Source of the DNA: Lates calcarifer
Taxonomy: Eukaryota > Chordata > Actinopteri > Centropomidae
DNA length: 64,000 nucleotides
Direction: 5' to 3'
NCBI RefSeq assembly: GCF_001640805.2
Contig: NC_066849.1
Span: 23,744,250-23,808,249, forward strand
In this document: positions 51,201 to 64,000 of the stretch, in pieces
Layout: every line of letters starts with the position of its first letter
How positions within the stretch are numbered: position 1 is the first letter of the stretch
Program-made: the position numbers and the translations under genes
Notes under the pieces: generated by a model
Told to the model about the DNA's origin: nothing
What the model saw: only the letters and a program-made list of their open reading frames with translations
Database searches by the model: none

Positions 51201-54200
51201 AATCAGTTGCCATTTTATTGGTTAAAACTAATGCAGTGTAATACAGCAGTCCTGCAGTTAAGTCCTAACTTCATTAAGGTTATTATGTTTTGTTGAAACT
51301 GTTGTTGATGGGAGTTGATTCAACTTCATTTTTGAGGTTGTAGTTTGTGCTGCTGTTAAACTGGTTTGCATTATACTCACAAGTGTTTCTATTATTTACA
51401 TTCTTTACCCCATACCTATCAATGAGGGTAGGTTATATAAATAATAAAACTCCTCTCTGTATAATGCAATACAGTTCAACAGCACCACAAACTGCAATGT
51501 TACACTTTATACTCACTTTATAACCTTCATGAAGGGAGAATTCATTGCAGGACCGTTGTGTTAGCCTGCATTAGTTTTAGCTCAGTGTACAAAATGTATG
51601 TGGGTGTATAAAACTGCGTCCATGCATCTAAGTCAATAAAATGTTTGAGTATCTGTTTTTAAACATGTTTTGATATTTTTTGCTTCTGTTCTGGACGTCT
51701 GTATTTACTATAATGCCTTTTTCTCAGGCTCAGTGCGCTCAGTGACTACCTCATCTCTAAAGAGCACAAGATCTGCTGTCCCTGCCCAGGCAAAGCAACC
51801 AAGCTCCAAACTCACCTCACGAGGTATGAAATGATGTTCAGTTGCCTTCTGAAGGGGAATATCTCTTATATAAGAGTTATTGTCTGTTGTTGTGATGTAG
51901 GTCTGTCATTGAGTGATGGTTAATGTACATTCATATCTTAACAAAAGCCAGAAAGCAAAGCTAAGACTCAAACCAGTGATGTCCATATGGATTATAAGCA
52001 AATTTTCCAGCGGAAATTGTGATGAAATTTTTTTCTGTTTTTCACAGCTGCTCCGTCTGTGAAGTCATCTGGTGCTTCGTCTGTGAGGATGACAAAAGTT
52101 GTTGCTGTAGCACAGTCAAAGCTGACCTTTATTAAGCCGGTGCAAACAGGTATTTTACAACAGGATATTGTAAAATTAGCTTTTGTGACGTGTGAAGAGG
52201 TATCCAGCTTTTGTTTATCTTTTAAAATGTAATTTTGTTTTCTTGTTGTATCTACCCTTTTCTTCCAGCCATACCCAGGCACCCGATGCCATTTGCTGCC
52301 AAGAACATGTTCTATGACGAGAGGTGGATTGAGAAGCAGGAGAGGGGATTCACGTGGTGGATCAACTATGTCCTCACCCCAGATGACTTTAAAGTCAACA
52401 CTGAAGTTGCTAAAGGTAACATCCATGCACTCAAACATTCAGCAGGCTGTCACTACTCTGAGAAAAGGGTTTTCTTCATTAAAGGCAGGAATGTAAAGTG
52501 TAGTGTTTCAAGAAATATAGAAAGTATCATGTTCTCACAGATACTCACTGAACATTTTACAATTTAAATGCAGTAATTATTGCAGTGGACTCTTCATTTG
52601 AATGAGTATCTACAATAAACATTTTTTGTGTTTCTCTTTGTAGTGAGTGCTGCGTCCCTTGCAATGGGCCATGACGACAACTTCAGTGTCCCTAAAGCTC
52701 CCACCAAAGAGGAGATGTCTTTCAGCACTTACACGGCCCGACGGAAGCTAAACCGCCTCCGTCGTTCTGCGTGCCAGCTGTTCACATCTGAGGCCATGGT
52801 CAAGGCTATTCAGAGGCTCGAACTGGAGGTGGAGGCCAAGCGGCTGCTCGTCCGAAAAGACCGCCATCTTTGGAAGGACATAGGTAATTATGTAACCCAC
52901 TGATGTCAGGTTTTTAAATGTTTTGGAAATTCTTATTAAACCCTGAATGAGCCTGAAAGTAACATTATTTTCATGATTTTTGTTGGAATTTTCAGGTGAA
53001 CGCAAAAAAGTCCTCAGCTGGCTTCTTTCATACAATCCGCTGTGGTTACGGATAGGACTTGAGGTATTCTGATAATGACAGTTTTCCTTATAGTTTTTAA
53101 CATTTGTCTTTCCAAACACTCCTATTAATTTCCTCACCATCCACACTAAACACAATGTTGCTCATTCTCAGACGATCTTCGGGGAGTTGATCTCACTTGA
53201 GAGCAACAGCGATGCCATGGGTCTGGCTATGTTCATTCTCCAGCGGCTGCTCTGGAACCCAGACATTGCTGCTGCGTTCAGACACCCCAAAGTTCCTCAC
53301 CTTTACAAAGACGGTAATATAAGAGCATTGGTTATGTTGACTGTAGTGTAGTGTTACTAGCAGATAAAGAAATTTCAGGAATATTCTCAGGTGGAGACTT
53401 TCTCTGGGAACATGTAGTATGTTTAAATTCAAAGCAATTAAAGGGATATTGTTATATTGTTATATTATATTGTTATCAGCTCACGTTCCCATTTCCCATG
53501 GCAACATGAGGCTCTTTTACCTTATCATTAACAAACAGAAATACAAACCCCAATGATGCAAATTGAAAGTTGAAAACACAGCTATGAGATGAAGTTTAAT
53601 TAAAAGACTAAACAAAGCTTTTTAATTTCCTGCAGACAACTGACATTTTCATCAGATATCACCAAAATGAAAACATCAGTCATGTAGCCTGTTAGTCAGT
53701 GGATTAGTGTGCATGGTGTTAAAAGTCCTGAAGATTCTTATTATTGTTGACTCATCTGATGATTATTTGGTCATTTTAATTTTCATTTCTGATAATCCAG
53801 GCATAAACTTTGATGTTTAAGACCTCCCAAAAATCTATCTTTACTCTAGATTCTAAGGAATATTTCTGTTAATTTGTTAATTCAATTCTTTGAATCACAC
53901 ATTTTACAAAGCAAATACTGGCTGGATGGCTGCTGTTGTTCCTTATTGGAACAAAATTGAAATTGTGGTTCCAGGTGCCTATTCAGTTGAGACGTGTTAC
54001 TTTATTTTGGACTTGTAAACATGTGTAAGCATCTGTCAACATTTTCTGGGTTAGGCCATGAGGAGGCGCTGTCTCGCTTTACACTGAAGAAGCTGCTCCT
54101 GCTGGTGTGTTTCCTGGATAAGGCCAAAGAGTCCCGGCTGATTGAGCATGACCCCTGTCTGTTCTGCGTGGATGCAGAGTTCAAGGTATCCCAAGCCACA

Positions 54201-57200
54201 CATCCCCACACCCCATGTCAACAAAAACCATTAAATACAAACCATTGTTTCCTCTCATTAGATCTTTTTGGGTTGCATTAACTTCTGCTATGCTGTATGC
54301 TTCTCACTTTTTTTTCTCTCTGTGTAGACGAGCAAAGACCTGCTGCTGGCCTTCTCCAGGGACTTCCTGAGCGGAGAGGGAATCCTCCCCCGACACCTCA
54401 GCTACCTCGGGCTACCTGTCTCCCACGTTCAGAAGCCCCTGGATGAGTTTAACTTTGCAGTGAAGAATTTGGCAGTTGACTTGAAATGCGGCATTCGTCT
54501 AGTGTGAGTGAGACGTCCTGAATTTAATGTGATGCTCTGATCCCCGTCGGGATATTTGCTTTTCTCAGATGTCAGGACCCTTTAGTAGAACAGTTTCAGA
54601 CTGGGGATTTCCTCTTTGGGATTCTTACTGAAGGATGGTCTCTCTAACTGTCCTGTTGACGTAACAGAATTTATTTATTTATTTACTTTTGCTCAAATGT
54701 AGTAACAAAGATGCAGCAGATTCTTGTAAAGTAAATCTCCTCTACAGTGATTAGACCAATGTACTTCTTCAGTGTACTACTTTTATTTTAAACTTCGTCA
54801 TGGGTCCTCTCTTGGCTTTATGAGGATTAAGAGCCTCACACAGTGATTTAAGGTGACAAGAATCAAAAGAACGACATGATAAACTCTTTAGGAAAAAGGC
54901 AGATTGAAGCTTTGGATATGCTGCGTTATCTGCCTGTGTAATTTTACTACTCACTGACAAGCACTGCTTCACGTCAAAATTGGATTTAGAGGATTTTTGC
55001 ATCAGTATGATGAAGACTCTTGATTTGACTAAACCAGCCATCTGTTCAGTGACTTTGCAGGTCATGAAAAGTCTTAAAAATTAATTCCGCTTGTTCGCCT
55101 CTGAAGGTATTAAAATCTTACATTTTATCCACAAAAGTCTTAAATAATTTCTCTTGCCTTCAAGTGAAATTAATCAGTCCATCAGTGTCAATTTATTCCA
55201 CAGTACAAAGAAGGTTTACTCTAGTGAAAAAGTGCTACACCAGCACAATGACCAAAATACAGGAGACCAAAGATTGTTATGGATCATCATTATAAAATGT
55301 CTTTTTCATGTTGGTTTTCCTTCCAGCCGTGTGATGGAGCTCCTCATCCAGGACTGGAGTTTGTCAGCGAAGCTCCGTCTGCCAGCCATCAGCCGCCTAC
55401 AGAAGGTCCACAACGTCGACATCGCTCTGCAAGTGCTCAAAAGCAAGGGGGTTGACCTCAAGGATGAACACGGTAATTATAATTTTCCCCCTGAGAAAAC
55501 AGCTAAGCGGCGAGAAGCTTTTGTGTTTGATCACACACAGCTGCACAAGGACAATATTGGATTGCTTTGCCTTTTATGATGCTGTGTTGGATGTGGGAGA
55601 ACAGCATGTGAAAGAATATATTTGTTAATAATATGTTTGCGGCTGGACAAGCAGCCCAGGGAAAGGAAATGACTGTAAAAAAGTATCAGCTAAATCACAC
55701 AACAGACAAGACATAATGCTTTAAATTGGCTTTTTAAATCATGATGAACTAACATCACTCAAAGGATATTAAATTTACATTAATGTAAAACAGAGACAAA
55801 CAGAAAATCCTCATGTTTGAGGCTGAGGAAATACAAGACGTTTGTTTGCTTTTGCTCAATAAATGGCTTTAATGCGCTAAACTGTGGCTCAAAGGTATTC
55901 AAACATTTTGTCTTTATTTTCAGGCTCCACTATTGATTCCAGAGATATCGTGGATGGACACAGAGAAAAGACACTGAGCCTCTTGTGGAAAATCATCTTT
56001 GTATTTCATGTGTGTATCCAAGTTGGACCATAGTTCACAAAATTCTTTACCTGTGAATAGAGTTGATTGATGTGCTGTTGTCAAAAAATCTGTTAAGGTG
56101 GAGGTGATTTTGGATGAGGATCAGCTGAGAGAGGAGATTAGCTTCCTGAAGAGAACCTTGAGGACCAAACGGAGGCTGGTGTCGCTGAGGGCCGATCGAG
56201 GCCTCCAGCCAAGTCCTGCAAAGACCAAGGCGCCGTACGAGCACAGCAGCGCCAAGATTACCCTGCTGATGGACTGGGTCCGTGCTGTGTGTGACTTCTA
56301 CAATCTGAAGGTGAGTTTGGGATTTTCATTTCAAGCTTAGAGGCCAAAGACCACACTGACATGGTTGTGGTTTCATTTTGTCTTGTTAGGGTGGATGTAG
56401 TTCTACTTCATTCACCTGCTTTACTTTTGTCATTTGATGTATTATTAAACTGCTATTCTGCTTCAGTGTTAGGTTTGAAATAGTCTGTAAACAGCTGATG
56501 CTTGCTCGACTGCTAAATCACAACACCATTGACTTGCTAAATGGAAATGCACACACTTCACTATGGTAAAATTGTCTTGTCAGAAATGTCAAATGCCTAG
56601 GGGCAACTACATTTCTCTGGTGTTAAACTGTGGCAGTTTGAGGTTGTGGTTCACTTGAACAGGTTGTATTTGTGGCGAAACTCAAGTTTTACTGTGCCTC
56701 CTCCATGATTGTGTCATGCACTATATTACAGAGGCTCTGCATGGTTTTCTACAGTGCACCTAGTGGAGTAGGGATGCACGGAAAGTTCAAATTTGTGTAA
56801 CTGTGACCTGAGCTGCATTGACCTTTGTGGACACAGCCAATTACTCTTTCCCACTACTTGAAGACTTATTTTTATATAAGAAAAAATATTTTCTTGGTCA
56901 ATTTATCAGTATGCAGACGCATCCATAACACCCATAGAGCCAAAGAGGAAATAAAATGTCCACAGTGATAAGCACAAAAACTCTGACAGTGAGTTTATTT
57001 TCTGTGAGCATTGATGCATCTGTTTCTGCATAGTTTTGCTAATGCTGTGCAGTTTTCCTGAAAGCAGGTCACTGTGGTTCTGTACAGACACAGGTGCAAA
57101 AATCCAAGCAAGCATTTTGCATGTCTGAGCAGATAAAGAAATCCTCTTGTTCTCAGTCATCTTCATTCTGCTTCCTTTCAGTTTACTTCACAGAGAATAC

Positions 57201-60200
57201 CTTTTAAAAACCCACAGAAGGCCACATTCATGTCGCATTGTCTCCTGTGACTTAAGATCCCAGAGTTATTTAATTCCTACATCAAACAAATCATTAGCCA
57301 CAAGAGTCTGGTTAAGTAAAATACTTTTAAACAAGAGAGCAGGAGGGAGCTGTTCTATCTGTAGTATTAGTGCCGAGAATGTCAAACAATGTCTGACTTG
57401 AAATTATGTTTAATATATGAGAGGTATTGTCTCTGATATTTTTCTGACATGACATCAACATAGCACAACATTAGACTTTGATCTAAACATGGCACAATAA
57501 AAAGCTGTTTCACTGTTGATGAGCTGGTTTTTAAAGCCCTAAATCACTGTCAGAGTCTGAGGAGTTCTGTAAATTAAGTCTTTTGTCTGTTTGTGCAGGT
57601 GGAGAACTTCACCGTGACGTTCTCAGATGGCCGCATCCTCTGCTACCTTATCCACCACTACCACCCCAGTCTCCTGCCGGAGAAGGCCGTCAGTCACAGC
57701 ACCACACAGACTGTTGAGTGCTCACCGAGGGGCCGCCTGGAGCTCAGCTGCTCAGCCAGTGACTCTGACAGCTCCTTTGACTCTTTGCCGACAGGCCTGA
57801 ATGGTACATGTCAGCTATGCACTGTTTTTAGTGCAATTTTCTGTTTGGATGTGATTTTTTTTTAAAAAATATATATTTATACATTACTACATAACATTTG
57901 TGTTACATTAGAGGGTGGAAAACAAGGAATTTGGTAAAACTTATAAGACATTTAGGGAAGAAACAGGAATAAATTAGAATGTACTGTCCAGCATATTTCG
58001 TGCAATCACTGATTTTATCCACAGCAAACCCACCAGCTGTGGAATCTAGACTGTTTATTGGAAGAGTGAATGAAGAGACTTTTTCAAGCTTTAAAGGAAA
58101 GTGATGTAGCTTTGGAAATTGACTGATTAAACATTTGTAAACCTGTATGCACTACTTCTAGTGGAAATTATGAAGAAACTGGAGAGAATGACTTGTGATG
58201 ACAGCATCTGTGTCATTGTGTGAACAGGCCCAGATTCTCCATCAGTAGAATTTAAAGAGCTCCTGGAAAATGAGAAGAACAACTTCAGACTGGTGAACAC
58301 TGCTGTGGCTTTCCTGGGCGGAGTTCCTGCCATGATCAACCCAGCTGACATGTCCAACACCATCCCCAATGAGAAGGTGAGACCAGACAGGAGCTTTTCT
58401 ATAAAGAAAAGCCTCTAAATCTTTACATTTAAGAAGCAGGGATCAGAAAATGTTCAGTATGCTTGTACTAAAACAATTATTTGATTATCACAGAAGTTAC
58501 TGATTTTCTGTTGGTCAACCAATCGATTCATTGACTAATCATTGCAGCTTTACTGTAAAATCCACACATACATTCAACAAGTCAGTGGTCAGATTTCTCC
58601 CACTGCTTTCCCTGTGTGCAGCCTTTTGATGCACATGGTTAACTGCAAAAATTAGGATTGATGGACCATATCCTTGGGGTGTTTAAACACACTTGATGTT
58701 TTTGGTAGAATTGATTTAGTGGAACATTTATTCTTATATGAATGTTTTCCAACATCAAGACAATATTATTTATGTTCAGAAGTATTGATTAAACTGTCCA
58801 AAACCATAACTGCAGTCTTGGAGTTATGCTTAGCTTAAAGGCACCATTAAAAGACCTGTGTCCCCTCATTCTTTTTGAGAGATACAATTCTGCATCTAAT
58901 ATAGATCAACAAACAGCATGTCTGTTTTTTGCCTGTTTTTACAATCTGTAAAAACACATTCAGGATATTCTGTGAGGGATGAAAAGTCCTCACTTTATCA
59001 AGATTTTATCTCAGTGTACCGCAAATCATGTTTTCACTGTGCAGTATCAACTGTTATTACCTTTCATGGCAAAGTCAACTCTGAGATCAGATTGAGTAAA
59101 TTTAGTTTCTGTCTTTCCTAATCTGAAAATGCACAGAACAATCTTGGTTTAGACTAATGGAGTTTTGTGGAACACAACTATGAAAATTGTTGCTCTAGAT
59201 GAATCATTAATTTTTTAAGTCTTAAAAAGAGCTGAAACAACTACAAAATACTACAGCTCTGTTCTCATTCACGTTTTTATTTCCAGGTTGTGATGTCTTA
59301 CCTGACCTTCTTATGTGCTCGTCTGCTGGACCTGCGGAACGAAACCAGAGCAGCTCGGGTCATACAGGGTGCCTGGAGGAAATACAGACTGAAGAAAGAT
59401 CTACAGCTCTACAAGGTTAGTCCAGTGTTTACTACTGTGTTTTAGTGGTTTAGTTTTATTTATCTAATGTATCTAATTCTGTTTATTTTAGTTTGATATT
59501 GAGAAGCAAATTAAACTAAGTCATGCAATTGCTGTTTCAGATGTATCCAGTGACAAGTGAACATGATGACAGTTACTAGCTAGTAATTTTGTCACATACT
59601 AGAAATGTATACTAGCATGTCAACTTAAAAGGTGATGATATATCAATATTGTTCACTTTTCTCCCCCAAATGGCAAAAAAATCTATTATTGCATTTTCAA
59701 ATGGAAAAGCGTAAATCTCACTAATGCTGAATTTCAGTTAAAGTTTACATTGCACTGGTATTATAGATACGTTTCATTGTTTCTCTGGTTTTGCTTGCAC
59801 ACAGGAAAGAAACATGGCTGCTGCAAAAATCCAGTTAGTTGTGAGGAGTTTTCTCCAGAAGCGCAGAGCTAAGAGGCAGAATCAAGCTGCCACTATCATC
59901 CAGTCAGTCTGGAGGGGTTATGCTGCCCGCAACAGGCTGAGGCTGAAGAAAGAGGCTCAACTTCGGGCTCTGCAGCATGAAGCAGCAACTGTCATCCAGG
60001 TAGGTGTTTACTACACTCGTGTCAATGAAAAAAAAATTAGTTTTACCTCAAACTGTAATCCCTGTTATGAAAGACTTTTCCCAAGGACACATTAATGTCA
60101 TTCCTGAATTTGCATGCTGTCTAGGCAACATTTGCTGTGAGTGAGATTGCTGATTTTTTGACAATATAAATGTCTGACCATTTTGTCAAGGACACTGTGT

Positions 60201-63200
60201 GCATAATGAAGCCTACCTGCATGATTGTTCTTTGAATAGATGGTTCTTATCTTGTCCGCACAGGCTCAGTGGAGGATGTTTTCAACTATGAGGGCTTACC
60301 AACGCCTCAGATACTATGTCATTGTTGTTCAAGCACAATGGCGCATGAGGAGGGCAGCCTCTGCTTATGGAAGAATCTACTGGGCAGCAACAGTCCTTCA
60401 AAAGCACTCACGAGCATGGGCTCTTGCAAGAAGAGATCAGGAACGTTATCTCTCCCTTAGAACTGCAGTGGTGAAATTACAGAGAGGGTACAGACGATGG
60501 AAAGCCCAGAAAACAGAAAAGGAAAACTGTGCTGCCAGAGTGATACAAGCTGTGTTTAAGAAATGGTACCAGGAAAAGATATCCAAAAAAACTACTGCAG
60601 CTGTAAGGATTCAGTCTTGGTACAAAATGCAGAGATGTCTCCATCAATACAGAAAGATTAAGAGAAGCACTGTGCTCATTCAAGCTCTGTACAGAGGTCA
60701 TGCACAGAGGTGCTGCTTTAAGATATTGAAGCTACACCACCACTCAGCTGTTGTCATCCAGAGTGCCTTCAGAGGGCATGCTGTCAGAAAACAAGTGGAA
60801 AAGATGAGATGTGCCACAGTCATAATTCAGCGCCGGTTCAGGGCCACTGTGAAAAGAGACATGGAGAGGCAAAAGTTTGTGGGGATGAGGTGTGCAGCTG
60901 TTACCATACAGGCAGCTTATCGTGGAAAAGCGGCCCGGGAGTTGCTGAAAAAACAGCACAAGGCAGCAACGGTGATTCAAGCAGCTTTTAGGAAGAGCAT
61001 TGCCCAGAGGCACTACCTAGTCTTGAGAAAAGCTGCAGCTGTGATACAGCAAAAGTACAGAGCTGCAGTTTTGGCTCGTAAAACAAAGAAGGATTTTGAG
61101 GCTCTTAGGAATGCTGCACTCTTTATACAAGCTAACTGGAGAGGCAGAGCTGACAGGAAGAGGATAGAAAAGTGGCATCAGTGTGCAACTCTGATACAAG
61201 CTTACTACCGCCGGCACAAAGCGCAAGCAGAGTACAAGTCAAAGAAGGCAGCAGCTGTAGCCATACAGCGTCACTACAGAGCTTATGTGGCTGGAAAGGA
61301 GATGAGGAAAGGATACCTAAACAAGAGAGCAGCCTGTGTTACTCTTCAAGCTGGATTCAGAGGCATGAGAGTTAGGACAGAGCTCAAGAAAAAGCACAGG
61401 GCAGCGACTGTCATTCAGGCTTCAGTTAGGATGTTTTTATGTAGGAAACAATATATTCTCCTCCAAAGTGCATCAATTATCATTCAAAGTCGATACAGAG
61501 CTCTTCTGCTCTGCAGAACACAGCAAAATGAGTACAGAGCGCTAAAGCAGGCCACCATAATGATACAAGCTGTCTACCGGGGATTTAGAGTAAGAGAAGA
61601 CCTAAAGAAGAGGCACAACGCTGCCAGAGCAATCCAAGCTCATTTCAGGATGCACAGAATGCGTATGGCTTACCTTGCCACCAAGTGTGCTGCCATTATT
61701 ATTCAGGAACGTTACAGAGCCAAAATGCTCAGGGATCAACAGTCGCGGAGGTACAAAGCAATGAAATCTGCAGCGGTACTCATCCAGGCAGCATATCGTG
61801 GGCACACAGTCAGGAGGGAGGTTGCAGAGATGCACCGAGCTGCTACAGTCATTCAGAGAAAGTTCCTCACAATCCGAGATAGAAACAGGTTTCTAGCCAT
61901 GAAGGTAGCAGCTTTGGTTTGTCAGCAGAGGTACAGAGCTGTGACACTGGCGAGAAAAGACCGTCAGGACTATCTGTCAAAACGCAGGGCAGTCATTTGT
62001 CTGCAGGCAGCCTACAGAGGATATGAGGTCAGAAAGCATTTGCGTATCCAGCATACAGCAGCTGTAACAATTCAGTCTCACTTCCGAAAGCACCAACAGA
62101 GAATGTACTACAAGAGGCTGTGCTGGGCTGCCTGTGTACTGCAAGCACGCTACAGAGCAAATAAAAAAATGAGAGAGGAGATGCATATCCTCAGCGCCAA
62201 GAAAAATGCTGCTGTTGTCTTGCAAGCTGCTATCCGTGGAATGAAATGCAGACAAATTATCAAACTAAGCCACCATGCTGCCAGTGTTATCCAGAGAGCG
62301 TACAGAGCCCACTGTGAACACAGGCAGTATCTTACCTTGAAATCCTCCATCCTCACCATTCAGCGGAGGTATCGGGCCACTGTAGCAGCAAAGGAAGAAA
62401 GAAAACAATACCAGAAAATGCGCAACGCTGCTGTTGTCCTTCAGGCAGCGTACAGAGGATGGCAGGTCAGAAAGGACATTGCTCGTTGGCATCAGGCCAC
62501 CACTGTGATTCAGTCTGTGTTCAGAAAGCACAGAGAGGAAGTCAAATTCCAGGCCATGCGACTCTCTGCCATTATCATCCAGAGACACTACCGCTCCTGG
62601 ATTCTTCAAAGAGAAGAGAGGGAAAACTTCCTGAAAGTGAGACATTCTGCTGTTGTTCTTCAGGCAGCTTTCAGAGGTCACTGTGTGCGAAACAACATCG
62701 TCAAGATGCACAGGGCAGCTACTGTCATTCAAGCAAACTTCAGGAGGCATCAACAGCAGTCAACCTTCAGGAGACAATGCTGGGCAGCCTGTGTCTTACA
62801 GCAGAGGTTTAGAGCTCAGAGACAGAAAAAACTTGAGGTGAAACATTATCAAAACTGCAGAAAAGCAGCCATTATGTTACAGGCTGCATATCGTGGAATG
62901 AAATTAAGGAGGAACATCAAACTAAACCACCACGCTGCCAGTGTCATCCAGAGAGCGTACAGAGCCCACTGTGAACGAAGGCAGTATCTCACCTTAAAAG
63001 CTTCTGTCCTCACCATTCAGCGGAGGTATCGGGCCACTGTAGCAGCCAAAGGAACAAGTGCAAAAATACCAGAAGATGCACAGTGCTGCTGTTGTCCTTC
63101 AGGCAGCGTACAGAGGCTGGCACGTCAGGAAAGAGGTTGTTCATTGGCATCAGGCCGCCACTGTGATTCAGTCTGTGTTCAGAAAGCACAGAGAGGAAGT

Positions 63201-64000
63201 CAAATTCCAGGCCATGCGACTCTCTGCCATTATCATCCAGAGATACTTCCGGGCTCGTGTTCTTCAGAGGCGAGACCGAGAAAACTTCCTGAAAGTGAGA
63301 CATTCTGCTGTTGTTCTTCAGGCAGCTTTCAGAGGTCACTGTGTGCGAAACAACATCGTCAAGATGCACAGGGCAGCTACTGTCATTCAAGCAAACTTCA
63401 GGAGGCATCAACTGCAGTCAACCTTCAGGAGACAACGCTGGGCAGCCTGTGTCTTACAGCAGAGGTTTAGAGCTCAGAGACAGAAAAAACTTGAGGTGAA
63501 ACATTATCAAAACTGCAGAAAAGCAGCCATTATGTTACAGGCTGCATATCGTGGAATGAAATCGAGGACAAATCATCAAACAAAGCCACCACGCTGCCAG
63601 TGTCATCCAGAGAGCGTACAGAGCCCACTGTGAACGAAGGCAGTATCTCACCTTAAAAGCTTCTGTCCTCACCATTCAGCGGAGGTATCGGGCCACTGTA
63701 GCAGCAAAGGAACAAGTGCAAAAATACCAGAAGATGCACAGTGCTGCTGTTGTCCTTCAGGCAGCGTACAGAGGCTGGCACGTCAGGAAAGAGGTTGTTC
63801 ATTGGCATCAGGCCGCCACTGTGATTCAGTCTGTGTTCAGAAAGCACAGAGAGGAAGTCAAATTCCAGGCCATGCGACTCTCTGCCATTATCATCCAGAG
63901 ACACTACCGCTCCTGGATTCTTCAAAGAGAAGAGAGGGAAAACTTCCTGAAAGTGAGACATTCTGCTGTTGTTCTTCAGGCAGCTTTCAGAGGTCACTGT
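48203..64000 (+). CDS. aspm: Abnormal spindle-like microcephaly-associated protein (aspm), 5' part, 19 exons seen, truncated by the window end
   Basis: Exons: 48203-48478, 48788-48931, 49475-51077, 51728-51823, 52048-52149, 52269-52415, 52644-52883, 52996-53063, 53172-53313, 54055-54185, 54328-54503, 55327-55472, 55924-56009, 56098-56310, 57599-57803, 58228-58376, 59287-59415, 59805-59999, and 60264 to beyond 64000. Phases agree throughout. The order is: N-terminal ASH domain (about 30-135), basic KKKK then SLWDTIK, a disordered exon-3 region with many SP/TP sites, the conserved block beginning [17 protein letters not shown], two calponin-homology domains (about 960-1310; [33 protein letters not shown]), then dozens of IQ motifs that bind calmodulin. 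ASPM acts at spindle poles with CDK5RAP2 and katanin in spindle orientation and neural progenitor division. The giant exon is open from 60264 to about 63046, then needs a +1 shift there and another near 63565 to keep IQ motifs in frame, inside near-identical tandem copies. These breaks may be assembly errors. The C-terminal ARM-like part lies outside the window. Confidence 0.95.
60264..62272 (+). repeat. IQ-motif coding repeat array of aspm
   Basis: The giant exon encodes back-to-back IQ motifs of the form (A/T)xxIQxxYRxxxxR at roughly 23-27 residue intervals, for example [13 protein letters not shown] and [13 protein letters not shown]. Three successive motifs make a 73-residue higher-order unit. 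Each IQ motif is expected to bind calmodulin or a myosin-light-chain-like protein and to stiffen the rod between the CH domains and the C-terminus. Confidence 0.9.
62273..64000 (+). repeat. Tandem 657-bp duplication inside the aspm IQ exon (three copies, third cut by the window end)
   Basis: The same marker sequence (CAGCGGAGGTATCGGGCC) starts at 62361, 63018 and 63677, giving periods of 657 and 659 bp. The 657-bp period is exactly 219 codons, that is three 73-residue blocks of three IQ motifs. Long stretches are identical between copies. The extra 2 bp in the second interval come from single-base insertions near 63046 and near 63565. Copy C resembles copy B at about 63716-63830 but copy A at about 63895-63945, so the copies are mosaics. 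Confidence 0.9.

Noticed and set aside
63058..63633. A separate IQ-repeat gene starting at 63058
   Set aside because: It is the continuation of aspm in another frame after a one-base insertion, within the tandem copies.
60477..63997. Many minus-strand open frames under the aspm IQ exon
   Set aside because: They are antisense shadows of a repetitive coding exon, with repeated peptides mirroring the IQ copies.

Overview
This window looks like teleost fish nuclear DNA, most likely a percomorph-type fish. The reasons are split vertebrate genes with GT-AG introns, long CA/TA/CT microsatellites, and several decayed repeats that I recognise from memory as common in percomorph genomes. No transposase, phage, plasmid, CRISPR or operon-like structure is visible.

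Layout. Positions 1-22.6 kb hold no coding exon I can support. There are microsatellites, dispersed repeats, possible conserved non-coding blocks, a perfect RFX-type X-box palindrome near 11.99 kb, and a CpG-rich promoter-like island at about 20.54-21.28 kb whose gene is not visible. From 22.83 to 27.95 kb (+) lies a complete 13-exon gene for a paralogue of the methylcrotonoyl-CoA carboxylase beta chain, with a damaged second half of the active site. From 29.38 to 35.52 kb (-) lies a complete 14-exon RPE65-family retinoid isomerohydrolase of 532 residues. From 38.21 to 45.38 kb (-) lies a complete 12-exon depdc1 of 859 residues. A tRNA-His(GTG) gene sits at 47.35-47.42 kb (-). From 48.20 kb to the window end (+) lies aspm, with 18 ordinary exons followed by a giant IQ-repeat exon that runs off the edge.

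How the genes relate. rpe65 and depdc1 keep the order and orientation I recall from human 1p31, so this is an old syntenic pair. aspm lies elsewhere in human (1q31), so the depdc1-aspm junction is specific to this lineage or to fish. depdc1 and aspm, both mitotic genes, are transcribed divergently. Each start is preceded by a CCAAT-box plus CHR element, the usual G2/M (NF-Y, DREAM/MuvB) promoter layout. The tRNA gene lies between them. The mccc2-like gene and rpe65 are convergent.

Most noteworthy points: (1) the mccc2 paralogue keeps the acyl-CoA half of the active site but has lost the glycine-rich loops of the biotin half, which suggests a pseudo-enzyme or a changed function; (2) the aspm IQ array carries a recent 657-bp (219-residue, nine-IQ) tandem duplication with mosaic copies and two single-base frame breaks; (3) the neighbouring mitotic genes share a promoter grammar; (4) two 3' splice sites, one in rpe65 and one in depdc1, are built from GT repeats instead of a pyrimidine tract.
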